From Bacteroidia bacterium (GTDB lineage: Bacteria > Bacteroidota > Bacteroidia > Bacteroidales > Marinilabiliaceae), in assembly GCA_030526155.1 (NCBI GenBank), contig JAUNDI010000029.1, positions 1-34,914 of the forward strand: 34,914 nucleotides of DNA. Direction: 5' to 3'. Position 1 is the stretch's first letter; every line of letters begins with the position of its first letter. Made by a program: the position numbers and the translations under genes. A model generated the notes under the pieces. The model was not told the origin of the DNA. It searched no databases and saw only the letters and a list, made by a program, of their open reading frames with translations. This document shows, piece by piece, positions 14,789 through 22,867 of this stretch.

Positions 14789-16123
14789 TTATCGTCTCAT
14801 GAGTCCACCCATCATACGACGCATATTAGCGCCTGTTTTGCCGCTCATGAGTTTCATTATTTTACGAGTCTCATCGAACTGCTTTAGGAGGCGGTTAACA
14901 TCCTGAAGGGTAGTACCAGAACCGTTAGCGATACGTTTTTTACGTGAGCCATCGATAACTTGAGGATTTTTACGCTCGTATGGGGTCATAGAGCCGATGA
15001 TAGCCTCGATGCTCTTGAAAGCGTTATCATTGATATCGACATTCTTCAACATCTTACCCACGCCAGGGATCATGGAAGCGAGGTCCTTAAGGTTACCCAT
15101 CTTCTTTACTTGTTGGATTTGTGAGAGGAAGTCGTCGAAGTCGAGTTTATTATTAGCGATTTTCTTTTGTAGCTTACGTGCCTCCTCCTCGTCGATTTGC
15201 TCTTGAGCGCGTTGCACGAGTGTACGGATATCGCCCATACCGAGGATACGGTCGGCCATACGAGAAGGGTGGAATACGTCGATAGCGTCAAACTTCTCGC
15301 CGGTACCGATGAACTTAATAGGCTTATTAACTACGTTACGGATAGAGAGGGCGGCACCGCCACGGGTATCACCATCTAACTTAGTAAGGATGACGCCATC
15401 GAAATCGAGGCGAGTATTGAACTCGTGAGCTGTATTAACGGCATCTTGACCAGTCATGGAGTCGACAACGAAGAGAGTCTCTGAAGGGTTGAGAGCCTTT
15501 TTGAGGGATTCGATTTCGTTCATCATCTCCTCGTCTACTGCGAGACGACCAGCGGTATCGACGATAACTACGTCGCAACCTTGAGACTTAGCCTCGGCGA
15601 TAGCCTTCTTTGCGATTTCGATAGGATTTTTGTTGCCATCCTCGGCATATACAGGAACACCCACTTGGTTAGCTACGACGCGCAACTGCTCTATAGCGGC
15701 AGGGCGGTATACGTCGCATGCTACTACCATAGGGAACTTGCCGCGCTTATTTTTGAGCATGTTAGCAAGTTTGCCAGTGAATGTTGTCTTACCAGAACCC
15801 TGGAGACCTGACATAAGGATTATAGCTGGGCTACCCTTGAGGTTGATATCAACAGCCTCGCCGCCCATGAGAGCAGTAAGTTCGTCATAAACGATTTTGA
15901 TAATTTGCTGACCAGGCTTTACGCTCTTAAGAACCTCAGTACCGAGGGCCTTCTCCTTTACTGTATCTATGAATTGTTTAGCTACCTTGTAGTTGACATC
16001 GGCATCGAGGAGAGCCTTACGTACGTCCTTGAGGGTTTCTGCTACGTTTAGTTCGGTAATTTTTGATTCACCTTGGAGGGATTTGAACGCGAGTTCAATT
16101 TTCTCGGAAAGATTTTCAAACAT
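14789..16123 (-). CDS. ffh: Signal recognition particle protein Ffh
   Basis: A 444-residue GTPase of the signal recognition particle, which binds signal sequences of nascent membrane proteins together with 4.5S RNA and docks on FtsY. The N domain covers about 1-90. The G domain has [15 protein letters not shown] (P-loop near 107), [16 protein letters not shown] and [14 protein letters not shown]. The methionine-rich M domain from about 325 includes [25 protein letters not shown] and the final MMGGLMRR. The protein is complete and of normal length. It begins at ATG 16123, 46 nt after a near-ideal promoter, and leads into folD. Confidence 0.98.
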   Translation of the reverse strand: MFENLSEKIELAFKSLQGESKITELNVAETLKDVRKALLDADVNYKVAKQFIDTVKEKALGTEVLKSVKPGQQIIKIVYDELTALMGGEAVDINLKGSPAIILMSGLQGSGKTTFTGKLANMLKNKRGKFPMVVACDVYRPAAIEQLRVVANQVGVPVYAEDGNKNPIEIAKKAIAEAKSQGCDVVIVDTAGRLAVDEEMMNEIESLKKALNPSETLFVVDSMTGQDAVNTAHEFNTRLDFDGVILTKLDGDTRGGAALSIRNVVNKPIKFIGTGEKFDAIDVFHPSRMADRILGMGDIRTLVQRAQEQIDEEEARKLQKKIANNKLDFDDFLSQIQQVKKMGNLKDLASMIPGVGKMLKNVDINDNAFKSIEAIIGSMTPYERKNPQVIDGSRKKRIANGSGTTLQDVNRLLKQFDETRKIMKLMSGKTGANMRRMMGGLMRR

Positions 16124-16169
16124 CTTATGTCAGTTCTATTAGAATATTCTTAATAATGCATTATCGGCG

Positions 16170-16200
16170 CAAAGGTAGTAAAATCCATTGGACTTTCAAA
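16170..16200 (-). promoter_or_regulatory. Promoter of the ffh-folD operon (TTTG-N19-TACCTTTG)
   Basis: On the minus strand TTTG (16197-16200) is followed after exactly 19 nt by TACCTTTG (16170-16177), a perfect match to the Bacteroidota -33/-7 consensus. The predicted leader is about 40 nt. This is the best promoter in the window and supports the taxonomic call. Confidence 0.85.
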
Positions 16201-16245
16201 CGTATAAGGCAACTACTTTGGGCGATATTGTTTTAGGTATTAATA

Positions 16246-16962
16246 CTATAGATGATTATAGTTAAATACCAAAGTCAGCATACTTAGTTTATTAGCGTCG
16301 CCTATAAATATTTGGCGTTTGCTACCTAGGGAGTATGTGTAGTTGATAGCTAGTTTGATTTTGTTGGAAGTAGTAATAGATATACCGCCTCCGATACGGA
16401 AACGTTGGAATATTGGTGCGTTTGATATATCGGGGGTAATGTTGATGGTTTCGCTAGCTACTAAGTATGGCGTGTATTTAGGGGATATGTTTTTGAATGA
16501 GTATTGTTGGTAGTATGTAGCATCGGAGCAGAAAGCCTTATCGTCTGATGGTTTGTATATGATTCTACGTTGAGATAGGTAGAAGCTATGAGAGAAGTTG
16601 GTTTGTGTTAGGAATGCGATACCCTCGACTAGGCGAAGTTCTGTATCCGAGTTAGTAATACTGTTATACTCTTGGTGGGTAATAGAGGCAGAAGCGAATA
16701 ATAGTCGACGTTCCATGACCTTAAATTGACCCTTAGTAGATAATCTCCACCAGGTACCAGATTGGTGGTTGAGCTGCTGGTATATTGAGCCATCGGCCGA
16801 GAGGGTCCATCTAGGAGAGACATTAACTGTATAGATAGCGCGAGCGCCGAGGTCGATAGGCTGTTGTGCGTACATATCAAAGATTGCCATCTGCAATATA
16901 CAGATGGCAATCATGATAATATACCTTTTATGTAGTAATCTGCGCAATTTGATTATTTGCAA
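16246..16962 (-). CDS. DUF2490-like outer-membrane beta-barrel protein
   Basis: A 238-residue exported protein dominated by alternating aromatic/hydrophilic strands (YTVNVSPRWTLSADGSIYQQ, LLFASASITHQEY, KLAINYTYSLGSKRQ), ending in a hydrophobic-aromatic tail typical of outer-membrane barrels. It resembles DUF2490, whose function is unknown. The reading frame starts with a TTG at 16962, overlapping the glmM stop by 10 nt, which would be translational coupling. This start provides the basic n-region KLRRLLHKR before the signal-peptide core IIMIAICILQMAIF (cleavage around MYAQ). The first ATG at 16914 would leave a signal peptide without positive charges, so TTG is preferred. No obvious terminator follows. 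Confidence 0.7.
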   Translation of the reverse strand: MQIIKLRRLLHKRYIIMIAICILQMAIFDMYAQQPIDLGARAIYTVNVSPRWTLSADGSIYQQLNHQSGTWWRLSTKGQFKVMERRLLFASASITHQEYNSITNSDTELRLVEGIAFLTQTNFSHSFYLSQRRIIYKPSDDKAFCSDATYYQQYSFKNISPKYTPYLVASETINITPDISNAPIFQRFRIGGGISITTSNKIKLAINYTYSLGSKRQIFIGDANKLSMLTLVFNYNHL

Positions 16963-18335
16963 GATGCTATTACCTCCTTGATCTGAGCTGCGAGAGCTGT
17001 AGCCTCGGCCTCTGAGTGAGCCTCGGCGTAGATACGGATGATAGGCTCGGTATTAGACTTGCGGAGATGTACCCAACTTTCGGCGAAATCGATCTTTACG
17101 CCGTCGATATCGGTAATACGCTCCTGCTTATATTTCTCCTTCATAGAGTCGAGGATAGCGTCGACATTTACGTCGGCAGAGAGTTCGACCTTATTCTTAG
17201 AGATGAAATAGTTAGGGTAAGAAGCGCGTAGCTCGGAAGTCTTGCAACCCTTATGAGCGAGGTGAGACAAGAAGAGAGCTATACCGACGAGAGCGTCGCG
17301 ACCATAGTGGCTCTCTGGGTATATGACGCCGCCATTACCCTCGCCACCGATGATAGCGTTAGTAGCCTTCATTTGGGTTACTACGTTTACCTCGCCTACG
17401 GCTGCTGCCTTGTATGAGCCGCCATGCTGCTTAGTCACGTCGGCAAGAGCGCGAGAAGAGGAGAGGTTAGACACGGTATTACCAGGTGTATGGCTTAGGA
17501 CGTAATCTGCGCAAGATACGATAGTGTACTCCTCGCCGAACATCTCACCATTTTCGCAGAACATAGCGAGGCGGTCGACATCAGGGTCAACTACGAAACC
17601 TACGTCGTACTTACCATTTTTTATTTCGCCAGCTATTTGAGTAAGATTCTCAGGGATAGGTTCTGGGGTATGGAAGAAATTACCTGTAGGCTCTTGGTTG
17701 AGGACCTTGTAGCTCTTCACGCCTAGCTTATCGAGGAGTTTAGGTAGGATGATGCCACCTACAGAGTTGATAGTATCGAGGATGATAGAGAAGTTAGCCT
17801 TCTTGATAGCCTCTACGTCGACCAACTTAAGGTCTAGGACCTTTTGGATATGGTAGTCTGTATAATCCTTTACGGTAACTGTACCAAGGTTATCCACCTC
17901 GGCATATGTATAATCATCGGCTGCGGCAGTAGCAAGGATTTGTTGACCCTCCTCGGCATTAAGGAATTCGCCCTCGTTGTTGAGGAGCTTAAGAGCATTC
18001 CACTGCTTAGGGTTATGAGAAGCGGTAATGATGATACCGCCATCAGCCTTTTCGCCAGTAACAGCTATTTCTGTTGTAGGAGTAGTAGCGAGACCGATGT
18101 TGATGACATCGATACCCATACCACATAGGGTAGATACTACGAGTTGTTCTACGATTGGGCCAGACATACGAGCATCGCGACCCACTACGACCTTAGCCTT
18201 ACGGCCTTGGGTTTTAGAGAGTACCCATACAGAATAAGCAGATGTGAATTTTACCACATCTAGAGGTGAGAGGCCATCGCCTGGACGTCCACCTATTGTT
18301 CCTCTGATACCAGAGATTGATTTAATTAGTGACAT
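16953..18335 (-). CDS. glmM: Phosphoglucosamine mutase / phosphohexomutase
   Basis: A 460-residue alpha-D-phosphohexomutase. The active-site phosphoserine is S106 in TASHNPKQWNALK. The Mg-binding loop is D250-P-D252-V-D254-R255. The sugar-binding GEGNGGVIYPESHYGRD and the C-terminal phosphate-binding RKSNTEPIIRIYAEA are all present. Residue context fits the Bacteroidota enzyme annotated as GlmM, which makes glucosamine-1-phosphate for UDP-GlcNAc, peptidoglycan and LPS. A phosphomannomutase or phosphoglucomutase role cannot be excluded by motif alone. It lies 20 nt after the DUF4369-redoxin gene and overlaps the start of the DUF2490 gene, as part of a four-gene run. Confidence 0.88.
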   Translation of the reverse strand: MSLIKSISGIRGTIGGRPGDGLSPLDVVKFTSAYSVWVLSKTQGRKAKVVVGRDARMSGPIVEQLVVSTLCGMGIDVINIGLATTPTTEIAVTGEKADGGIIITASHNPKQWNALKLLNNEGEFLNAEEGQQILATAAADDYTYAEVDNLGTVTVKDYTDYHIQKVLDLKLVDVEAIKKANFSIILDTINSVGGIILPKLLDKLGVKSYKVLNQEPTGNFFHTPEPIPENLTQIAGEIKNGKYDVGFVVDPDVDRLAMFCENGEMFGEEYTIVSCADYVLSHTPGNTVSNLSSSRALADVTKQHGGSYKAAAVGEVNVVTQMKATNAIIGGEGNGGVIYPESHYGRDALVGIALFLSHLAHKGCKTSELRASYPNYFISKNKVELSADVNVDAILDSMKEKYKQERITDIDGVKIDFAESWVHLRKSNTEPIIRIYAEAHSEAEATALAAQIKEVIASCK

Positions 18336-18355
18336 TTATGTGTTTATAAGATGTT

Positions 18356-19459
18356 CTACTTAAGAAGAGACTCTACGTCGGAGAATACGCTTTCGGCGTT
18401 ATAATCCTTAGCTACTATTTTACCCTCGGCATCGAGGAGGATGCAGTAAGGCAATCGAGGTACGCAATATGTAGCAGCTATGCTATTATCGATATCTATC
18501 AATTGTATACCAGGAGCCTTATCCTCTGCGACAGCCTTAAGCCAACGCTCCTTGTCTTGGTCGACAGAGATACCTAGGACGATGAGATTTTTGTTGTTGA
18601 ATTTCTTTTCGACCTCGCTTAGGGCAACATTATTCATGCGCGAGAGGCGGTCGTTGCTAATCCAGAAACTCATAATTACATTTTTGCCACGAGTGTCGGA
18701 CAACTTATACTGGTTACCATCGGCACCCTCGAGAGAGAAGTCGGGAGCCTTTTGACCGATTTCTACGCGTTGCATAGCCTCGTATATAGTACGGCGATTC
18801 TCTACGATAGACTCGATGATTTTTGTGTACTTATGGTTAGGCTGTTTTTCTGCTATTTGCTTAGAGAATTGGTCGGTCTCCTCGTAAGAGAAATAGTTTA
18901 CCGAGTTGATGAGGACGAAAGAGCCTATAGCGTTGCCCACGTTATTTGTTACGAAGCGCTTGATATAAGCGAGTTGCTCCATTTGGGCATTGTATATCTC
19001 CTCCTTAAGGGCGTTTGTTTTATCGACATTGTATTGAGCATTAGCTAGTTCGCGGTTAAGCTTTTTGAGGTGATCCTGCTCTGGGACATTATTGACGAAC
19101 TTCTCGTAGATAGTGTGGAGTTTAGCGCCCTCTACAGCTATTGAAGAAGCCATATCTATATCGCCATTGATTATTACCTTATCAGTATTGGCGAAGAATA
19201 TCACCTGTTGCTGATTAGGGGTAAGGATCATGAAACACTCACCGCCCTCGTGTACATTTTCAGTATTGAAGGTGAAGTGGCCATTTTCGACCTTAGCGGT
19301 ATCGATGTTATGCCATTTCATGTCGGTGTCGATAGTTGAGAGGTATACGAAGCCATCGTCAACATTAGTAAGTTGGGCATCGACAGATAGTTGTTTCTTC
19401 TGGCATGCGACAGCGGAGAGCGCAAGGGCGAAGATGGATAATTTCTTAGCTAATCTCAT
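18356..19459 (-). CDS. DUF4369/redoxin-like lipoprotein lacking the catalytic cysteines
   Basis: A 367-residue lipoprotein (signal peptide with SAVAC, lipid Cys at 19). The N-terminal DUF4369 beta domain covers about 20-115, a helical linker 115-230, and a TlpA/AhpC-type thioredoxin fold 232-367 (GQKAPDFSLEGADGNQYKL start). Family members use CXXC to handle disulfides in the periplasm. Here the WCxxC site reads FWISNDRLSR, so D270 and S273 stand where the two cysteines should be. The cis-Pro loop is kept (RLPYCILLD), with C332 and C339 around it. It is therefore likely a non-classical or binding-only member. It lies between DUF1573 and glmM genes, with gaps of 19 and 20 nt, in one operon. Confidence 0.88.
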   Translation of the reverse strand: MRLAKKLSIFALALSAVACQKKQLSVDAQLTNVDDGFVYLSTIDTDMKWHNIDTAKVENGHFTFNTENVHEGGECFMILTPNQQQVIFFANTDKVIINGDIDMASSIAVEGAKLHTIYEKFVNNVPEQDHLKKLNRELANAQYNVDKTNALKEEIYNAQMEQLAYIKRFVTNNVGNAIGSFVLINSVNYFSYEETDQFSKQIAEKQPNHKYTKIIESIVENRRTIYEAMQRVEIGQKAPDFSLEGADGNQYKLSDTRGKNVIMSFWISNDRLSRMNNVALSEVEKKFNNKNLIVLGISVDQDKERWLKAVAEDKAPGIQLIDIDNSIAATYCVPRLPYCILLDAEGKIVAKDYNAESVFSDVESLLK

Positions 19460-19478
19460 TATTGTACCTTAGTCTATG

Positions 19479-20570
19479 TTATTTCTGTTCTGCAGTTGTG
19501 TTTTCTATCATGCAACTGATACGGAGGAGTACGTTAGACTTATCAGGGTCGTTTGTGATGACAGTAATAGTCTTCTGTTGGCGTCCCTGTTTGCCTGCTG
19601 GGTTAAACTCCACGTGGATAGTTGTCTCCTCGCCTGTAGCGAGAACTGTTTTGGCAGGGGTAACTGCTGTGCAACCGCAAGAGGCCTTAACCTTACGGAT
19701 GATGAGGTTTTCCTTACCTGTATTTTTGACGATAAAATCGTGAGACTGCTTATCGGTAGGGTTGATTACGCCCCAATCGTGAGATTGGTTATCGAATTCG
19801 AGTTTAGGGGCATTCTCCTTCTCCTCTTTTGAGAGGCGAGAGAAGTCTTCTTGGATAGTTGCGGTAATAGTTAGGCGGTTGCTATAAGAGCGTACGCCAT
19901 CGAATATTACGTAGATTTGGTCGGATACATAACCCCAGTCGTTCTTCTTATCAGCATCATATACCACTTGGATGATACCCTCTTGACCAGGAGCGAGAGT
20001 AGCAGGGATAGTTGCTATTTGGATATGAGAAGGGACGTTGATGAATTCTGGTGTAATATTATTCTCGGAAGGGTTGATAACTCGGAGCTCGCCTATTTTT
20101 GATTCGCCAGGGAATACCTTTGTGAGAGGTAAGTAGCTATCTGTGAGACGCATTTCGCCGAACTTAGTAGGGTAGATATCCTCCATAGACTTAGGTTTTT
20201 CGAGGACCTTACCAGAGATACGGAGGGTAACCTGTGCGTTTTCGGCATTAGAAGTTACGGTAATAGTCTTGCTAAATGAGCCTGGACGGTTAGCAGGGTT
20301 AAATGTAACGTCTATTTGGGATGTAGCGTTTGGCTGAATTGGGGTACGAGGCCAAGAAGGTGATGTGCAACCGCAAGATGCCTGTACGTTGTGGAGTACG
20401 AGAGGGGTTGTACCTTTATTAGTGAAAGAGAAACGGTGAGTAACTGCGCCCTCAGACTCTTGAATCTCACCGAAGTCGAATTCTGTAGCTTCGAAAGAGA
20501 TGTTAGGCTTCTGAGCCAATAGAGCAAAAGATATGAGTGAGAATACTGCAGTTAATATGATATGTTTCAT
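19479..20570 (-). CDS. DUF1573 protein with two Ig-like repeats
   Basis: A 363-residue exported protein with a signal peptide of about 1-19 (SLISFALLAQ). Two homologous DUF1573 domains are visible at about 23-125 and 258-355. Each starts with a F-DWG/FDFG strand, has NKGTTPL or NTGKENL, a strictly repeated ASCGCT, then a VTFNPA/VEFNPAG strand and a final ITVTSN/ITVITN strand. They are separated by a third beta-rich part (about 130-250). The fold is ASH/PapD-like. The role is unknown, though such proteins are common in the Bacteroidota periplasm or surface, and the CGC pair is possibly a disulfide or metal site. It is the first gene of the DUF1573-redoxin-glmM-DUF2490 run. No consensus promoter is evident. 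Confidence 0.9.
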   Translation of the reverse strand: MKHIILTAVFSLISFALLAQKPNISFEATEFDFGEIQESEGAVTHRFSFTNKGTTPLVLHNVQASCGCTSPSWPRTPIQPNATSQIDVTFNPANRPGSFSKTITVTSNAENAQVTLRISGKVLEKPKSMEDIYPTKFGEMRLTDSYLPLTKVFPGESKIGELRVINPSENNITPEFINVPSHIQIATIPATLAPGQEGIIQVVYDADKKNDWGYVSDQIYVIFDGVRSYSNRLTITATIQEDFSRLSKEEKENAPKLEFDNQSHDWGVINPTDKQSHDFIVKNTGKENLIIRKVKASCGCTAVTPAKTVLATGEETTIHVEFNPAGKQGRQQKTITVITNDPDKSNVLLRISCMIENTTAEQK

Positions 20571-20614
20571 ATGTTTTTGTGTTTTGATATAATATATTTG
20601 TTACACATGTCTGT

Positions 20615-20641
20615 CATTCTACGATATCTCTTTGTAGAATG
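20615..20641. promoter_or_regulatory. Inverted repeat upstream of the DUF1573 operon
   Basis: CATTCTAC (20615-20622) and GTAGAATG (20634-20641) are a perfect 8-bp inverted repeat around 11 nt, 45 nt upstream of the DUF1573 start. On the plus strand a T-rich run (TTTCTTTTTT) follows, as in an intrinsic terminator, but no gene is transcribed that way. On the minus strand it could be an operator or leader hairpin. Confidence 0.4.
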
Positions 20642-20678
20642 TTTCTTTTTTGAGAAATATTTTTTACGAGAAATAGTA

Positions 20679-20715
20679 TACCATTCCCCCTTGCGGATGG
20701 TGAGGAGGAATGGTA
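20679..20715 (-). terminator. Hairpin downstream of the GH26 gene
   Basis: TACCATTCC (20679-20687) pairs with GGAATGGTA (20707-20715), a perfect 9-bp stem with a 19-nt loop. The flanks are A/T rich but lack a clean T-run. It may act together with the hairpin at 20802-20830. Confidence 0.4.
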
Positions 20716-20729
20716 ATAAAAATTAAGGT

Positions 20730-20773
20730 GCGTCTGCCTAGCGTCTGTATAGAGCGAGGTATGAGCGAGGTAT
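20730..20773 (+). repeat. Array C of four 11-bp tandem units
   Basis: Consecutive 11-mers GCGTCTGCCTA, GCGTCTGTATA, GAGCGAGGTAT and GAGCGAGGTAT (the last two identical), followed by GAGAAAGCGTT. It has the same length (44 bp) and GAGC...TAT style as arrays A and B. It lies between two hairpins downstream of the GH26 gene. Confidence 0.8.
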
Positions 20774-20801
20774 GAGAAAGCGTTAAGCAGAGCTGTATGG
20801 G

Positions 20802-20830
20802 GTAATAGTTATTTATTTGATAACTATTAC
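20802..20830 (-). terminator. Hairpin just after the GH26 stop
   Basis: GTAATAGTTAT (20802-20812) pairs perfectly with ATAACTATTAC (20820-20830) around a 7-nt loop. It starts 8 nt beyond the stop codon. No T-run follows on the minus strand, so it may stabilise the 3' end rather than terminate. Confidence 0.55.
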
Positions 20831-20838
20831 TTATGCTG

Positions 20839-21954
20839 CTATTGGCGAGTATTGTCGACGAACGCCTTGAAATCTGGAGCCGCGCTGTGACCCTCGTATG
20901 GGATGTAGAAGTGATTCTCGCGGTCGCGTGCGTTACGCCAAAAGAGGATATAACGAGCATCGGTAGGGGCGAGGACCTTCCCCAGTTCGGTAAACCAATT
21001 ATCGATGAGGCACGATTCTAGTCCGGCTTCGCATACAGCCCAAGGCTTACCCTTCTCCTTAGCGATAGGAGAGAGGATATCCGCTTGGAGTTTAAGTTGC
21101 TTAAGGAAATCCTGTTGAGCGAGGGCGAGATCCTCACCATATTGGTAGATATCGAAACCGAGGAGATCGACGAACTCATCGCCAGGGTATCGCTCGAAGA
21201 ATAGGGTAGTATCGTTGAAATTGCTTGTTGAGTATACGTAGAGGAGGTTATGGACGCCCTTCTCTTGGGTAAGGTAATTATATGTCATACGCCATAGACT
21301 CTTATACTCCTCTACAGAGCAGAGGTCGCGCCCCCACCAGAACCAAGAGCCAGTGAGCTCGTGATAAGGGCGGAATAGGAGAGGGATGAGATTATCGTTA
21401 TCATCCTTAATAGAAGAGACGAAATCGGCGAAGCGATCTAGCCATTTGAGGTATTGGGCATGCTTAGGTCCATCAGGTAAGATAGCCGATACGACGCCAT
21501 TTACGGATACGTCCCAGCAATTATTACCAGTTATTAGGTTATACGAGTGCCATGTCATGGTATTTATGCCACCCATACGGTGAGTTTCTTGCATATGCTT
21601 ACGCATATTATTGAAATCCACGCTATCGATATTTACAGGGTCGCCCAGTTCTAGTCCGCCGAACTCCCAACCACATACATCAGGATATATACCAGTAGTC
21701 TCCTTCATATCGCTACGACCCTCTATTTCGTACCAAGAGTGGCCATATGAGAGGTCGTCCTGGTGGCCGACGAGGAGTTTTTCGCCATTGTATAGGCGGT
21801 TAAAAAGAGCGACTGTCTCTGCAGTAGCGAGGGAATCTGTAGGAGAAACTGCTTGGATTTGGGAAGAATTGTCGTTTGAGGAAGATTGTACGCACGAAAG
21901 AGAGCCTAGTGAGGCTACTACGGCGTAAAGAGCTGTTAGATAGTGCTTTGACAT
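20839..21954 (-). CDS. GH26 beta-mannanase lipoprotein
   Basis: A 371-residue glycoside hydrolase of family 26, which cleaves beta-1,4-mannan chains by a retaining mechanism. A lipoprotein signal precedes C21 (SLGSLSC), so it is anchored in the envelope, possibly at the surface. The catalytic acid/base is E199 in FRPYHELTGSWFWWG and the nucleophile is E309 in WAVCEAGLES. LVGHQDDLSYG near the N-terminus and MTWHSYN near 133 are also family features. No carbohydrate-binding module and no SusC/SusD or transporter genes are adjacent, so it is not in a classical polysaccharide utilisation locus within this window. It is divergent from HU, with a -7 box 25 nt upstream and hairpins downstream. Confidence 0.93.
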   Translation of the reverse strand: MSKHYLTALYAVVASLGSLSCVQSSSNDNSSQIQAVSPTDSLATAETVALFNRLYNGEKLLVGHQDDLSYGHSWYEIEGRSDMKETTGIYPDVCGWEFGGLELGDPVNIDSVDFNNMRKHMQETHRMGGINTMTWHSYNLITGNNCWDVSVNGVVSAILPDGPKHAQYLKWLDRFADFVSSIKDDNDNLIPLLFRPYHELTGSWFWWGRDLCSVEEYKSLWRMTYNYLTQEKGVHNLLYVYSTSNFNDTTLFFERYPGDEFVDLLGFDIYQYGEDLALAQQDFLKQLKLQADILSPIAKEKGKPWAVCEAGLESCLIDNWFTELGKVLAPTDARYILFWRNARDRENHFYIPYEGHSAAPDFKAFVDNTRQ

Positions 21955-21979
21955 AAAATATTCGTTTAATTGATATTAG

Positions 21980-21987
21980 CAAATATA
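21980..21987 (-). promoter_or_regulatory. -7 promoter box for the GH26 gene
   Basis: TATATTTG on the minus strand matches TAnnTTTG exactly, 25 nt before the ATG at 21954. No -33 TTTG is evident. It is divergent from the HU promoter about 75 nt away. Confidence 0.5.
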
Positions 21988-22039
21988 GTTATACTTTTTG
22001 GAGTAGGTGCGAATTGTGTAAAAAAATGTGTAAAAGTTA

Positions 22040-22070
22040 TTGGATATGTTGTTGTTAGCCATTATCTTTG
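22040..22070 (+). promoter_or_regulatory. Promoter of the HU gene
   Basis: TATCTTTG at 22063-22070 is a perfect -7 box. TTG at 22040-22042 lies 20 nt before it as a partial -33 element. The leader is about 25 nt to the ATG at 22099, which supports that start over the far-upstream in-frame extension. Confidence 0.65.
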
Positions 22071-22098
22071 CCATACTAATAACACAAAAATTACTAAT

Positions 22099-22362
22099 AT
22101 GAATAAGACACAGCTCGTTGAGGCCGTAGCAAGCAAGGCAGGCTCGACACAGAAGGATGCTAAGGCTATCCTTGACGCATTTTATGCAGTAGTAGCAGAG
22201 ACAGCAGCAAAGAATGAGAGCATTGTAGTACCAGGTTTTGGTTCATTCAGTGTATCTGAGCGTGCAGCAAAGACAGGACGTAACCCTGCTACAGGTGCAA
22301 CAATTCAGATTCCAGCTAAGAAGGTAGTAAAGTTCAAGCCAGGTAAGGATCTTGCACTTTAA
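22099..22362 (+). CDS. HU-family DNA-binding protein
   Basis: An 87-residue histone-like protein that bends and compacts DNA as a dimer. The sequence MNKTQLVEAVASKAG begins a canonical HU: helical body 1-45, GFGSF at 56-60 region, and the DNA-arm with RNPATG at 71-76, ending in KKVVKFKPGKDL. The open frame extends 43 codons further upstream to 21970, but that part spans the promoter and is not HU-like, so the ATG at 22099 is the start. Codon use is optimised (many GCA/AAG/GTA), as expected of an abundant protein. It is monocistronic with its own promoter and a strong terminator shared with the convergent HMA-protein gene. Confidence 0.96.
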   Translation: MNKTQLVEAVASKAGSTQKDAKAILDAFYAVVAETAAKNESIVVPGFGSFSVSERAAKTGRNPATGATIQIPAKKVVKFKPGKDLAL

Positions 22363-22389
22363 TATTAGGATATAGATTAGGGATAATCG

Positions 22390-22417
22390 AAAGGGTGACT
22401 CGGAAGAGTCACCCTTT
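22390..22417. terminator. Bidirectional terminator between HU and the HMA-protein gene
   Basis: AAAGGGTGACT (22390-22400) pairs perfectly with AGTCACCCTTT (22407-22417) around a 6-nt loop, CGGAAG. It lies 28 nt after the HU stop and 22 nt after the stop of the convergent gene, with A/T-rich arms giving U-runs on either strand. Confidence 0.88.
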
Positions 22418-22438
22418 TGTGTTGTTATGGTAATCAAG

Positions 22439-22768
22439 TTATTTGATGATCATAATCTTGTTGTCGTAGCCCAATTTTACGAGTGCTGCGCTAAGTTTCT
22501 CGGGATTGTTACGATTCTTTTTGAAAGTAACGGTAATGGTTTTAGATTTGATATCAACCTTTATCTCCTTTACTCCCTTTTCGTAGGCGAGATTTTTTTC
22601 TATTTTTTTCTTGCAGCCCTCGCAGTGGACGTCGGCTTGGAATATGACTGTTGAGAGACCTGTCTCCTCGTTATCTGTGATAGAGATAGGATTTGAGGTA
22701 GTTGAGATGGCATTAGCGTACGATGCAAAGAGAGACGCTGCGGCCAAGATGGTTAGAAACTTCTTCAT
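22439..22768 (-). CDS. Exported heavy-metal-associated (HMA) domain protein
   Basis: A 109-residue protein with a signal peptide of about 1-20 (ILAAASLFASYANA) and one HMA ferredoxin-like domain (about 40-109). The metal-binding loop is C49-E-G-C52 in VHCEGCKKKIEKNL, followed by the beta-alpha-beta-beta pattern KGVKEIKVDIKSKTITVTF. Such domains bind soft metals, usually Cu(I), and here it would act in the periplasm as a carrier or sink. It is last in a run with the TonB receptor (99-nt gap containing repeat array B) and the Cys/His-rich exported protein, which supports a metal-uptake or homeostasis role. Copper is the default guess, and zinc or mercury cannot be ruled out. Confidence 0.9.
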   Translation of the reverse strand: MKKFLTILAAASLFASYANAISTTSNPISITDNEETGLSTVIFQADVHCEGCKKKIEKNLAYEKGVKEIKVDIKSKTITVTFKKNRNNPEKLSAALVKLGYDNKIMIIK

Positions 22769-22805
22769 ATTATTGGTGTTTTTATGATTATACTAATTAG
22801 TGAAA

Positions 22806-22856
22806 GGGTGCTCTATACCCATAGTGCACTCGGGGAGCACCCATAGAGCACCCATA
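22806..22856 (-). repeat. Array B of 11-bp units with an inverted repeat
   Basis: Consecutive 11-mers CTATACCCATA, GTGCACTCGGG, GAGCACCCATA and GAGCACCCATA fill 22813-22856, the last two identical. In addition GGGTGCTCTAT (22806-22816) and ATAGAGCACCC (22843-22853) are perfect 11-bp complements, so the element can fold. It sits between the TonB receptor stop and the HMA gene start within one operon. Confidence 0.8.
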
Positions 22857-22867
22857 GAAGAGCATTG

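Noticed and set aside
21970-22098. 43-codon upstream extension of the HU reading frame
   Set aside because: HU proteins begin with MNKTQL-type sequence. The extension crosses the promoter at 22063-22070 and is not similar to HU.
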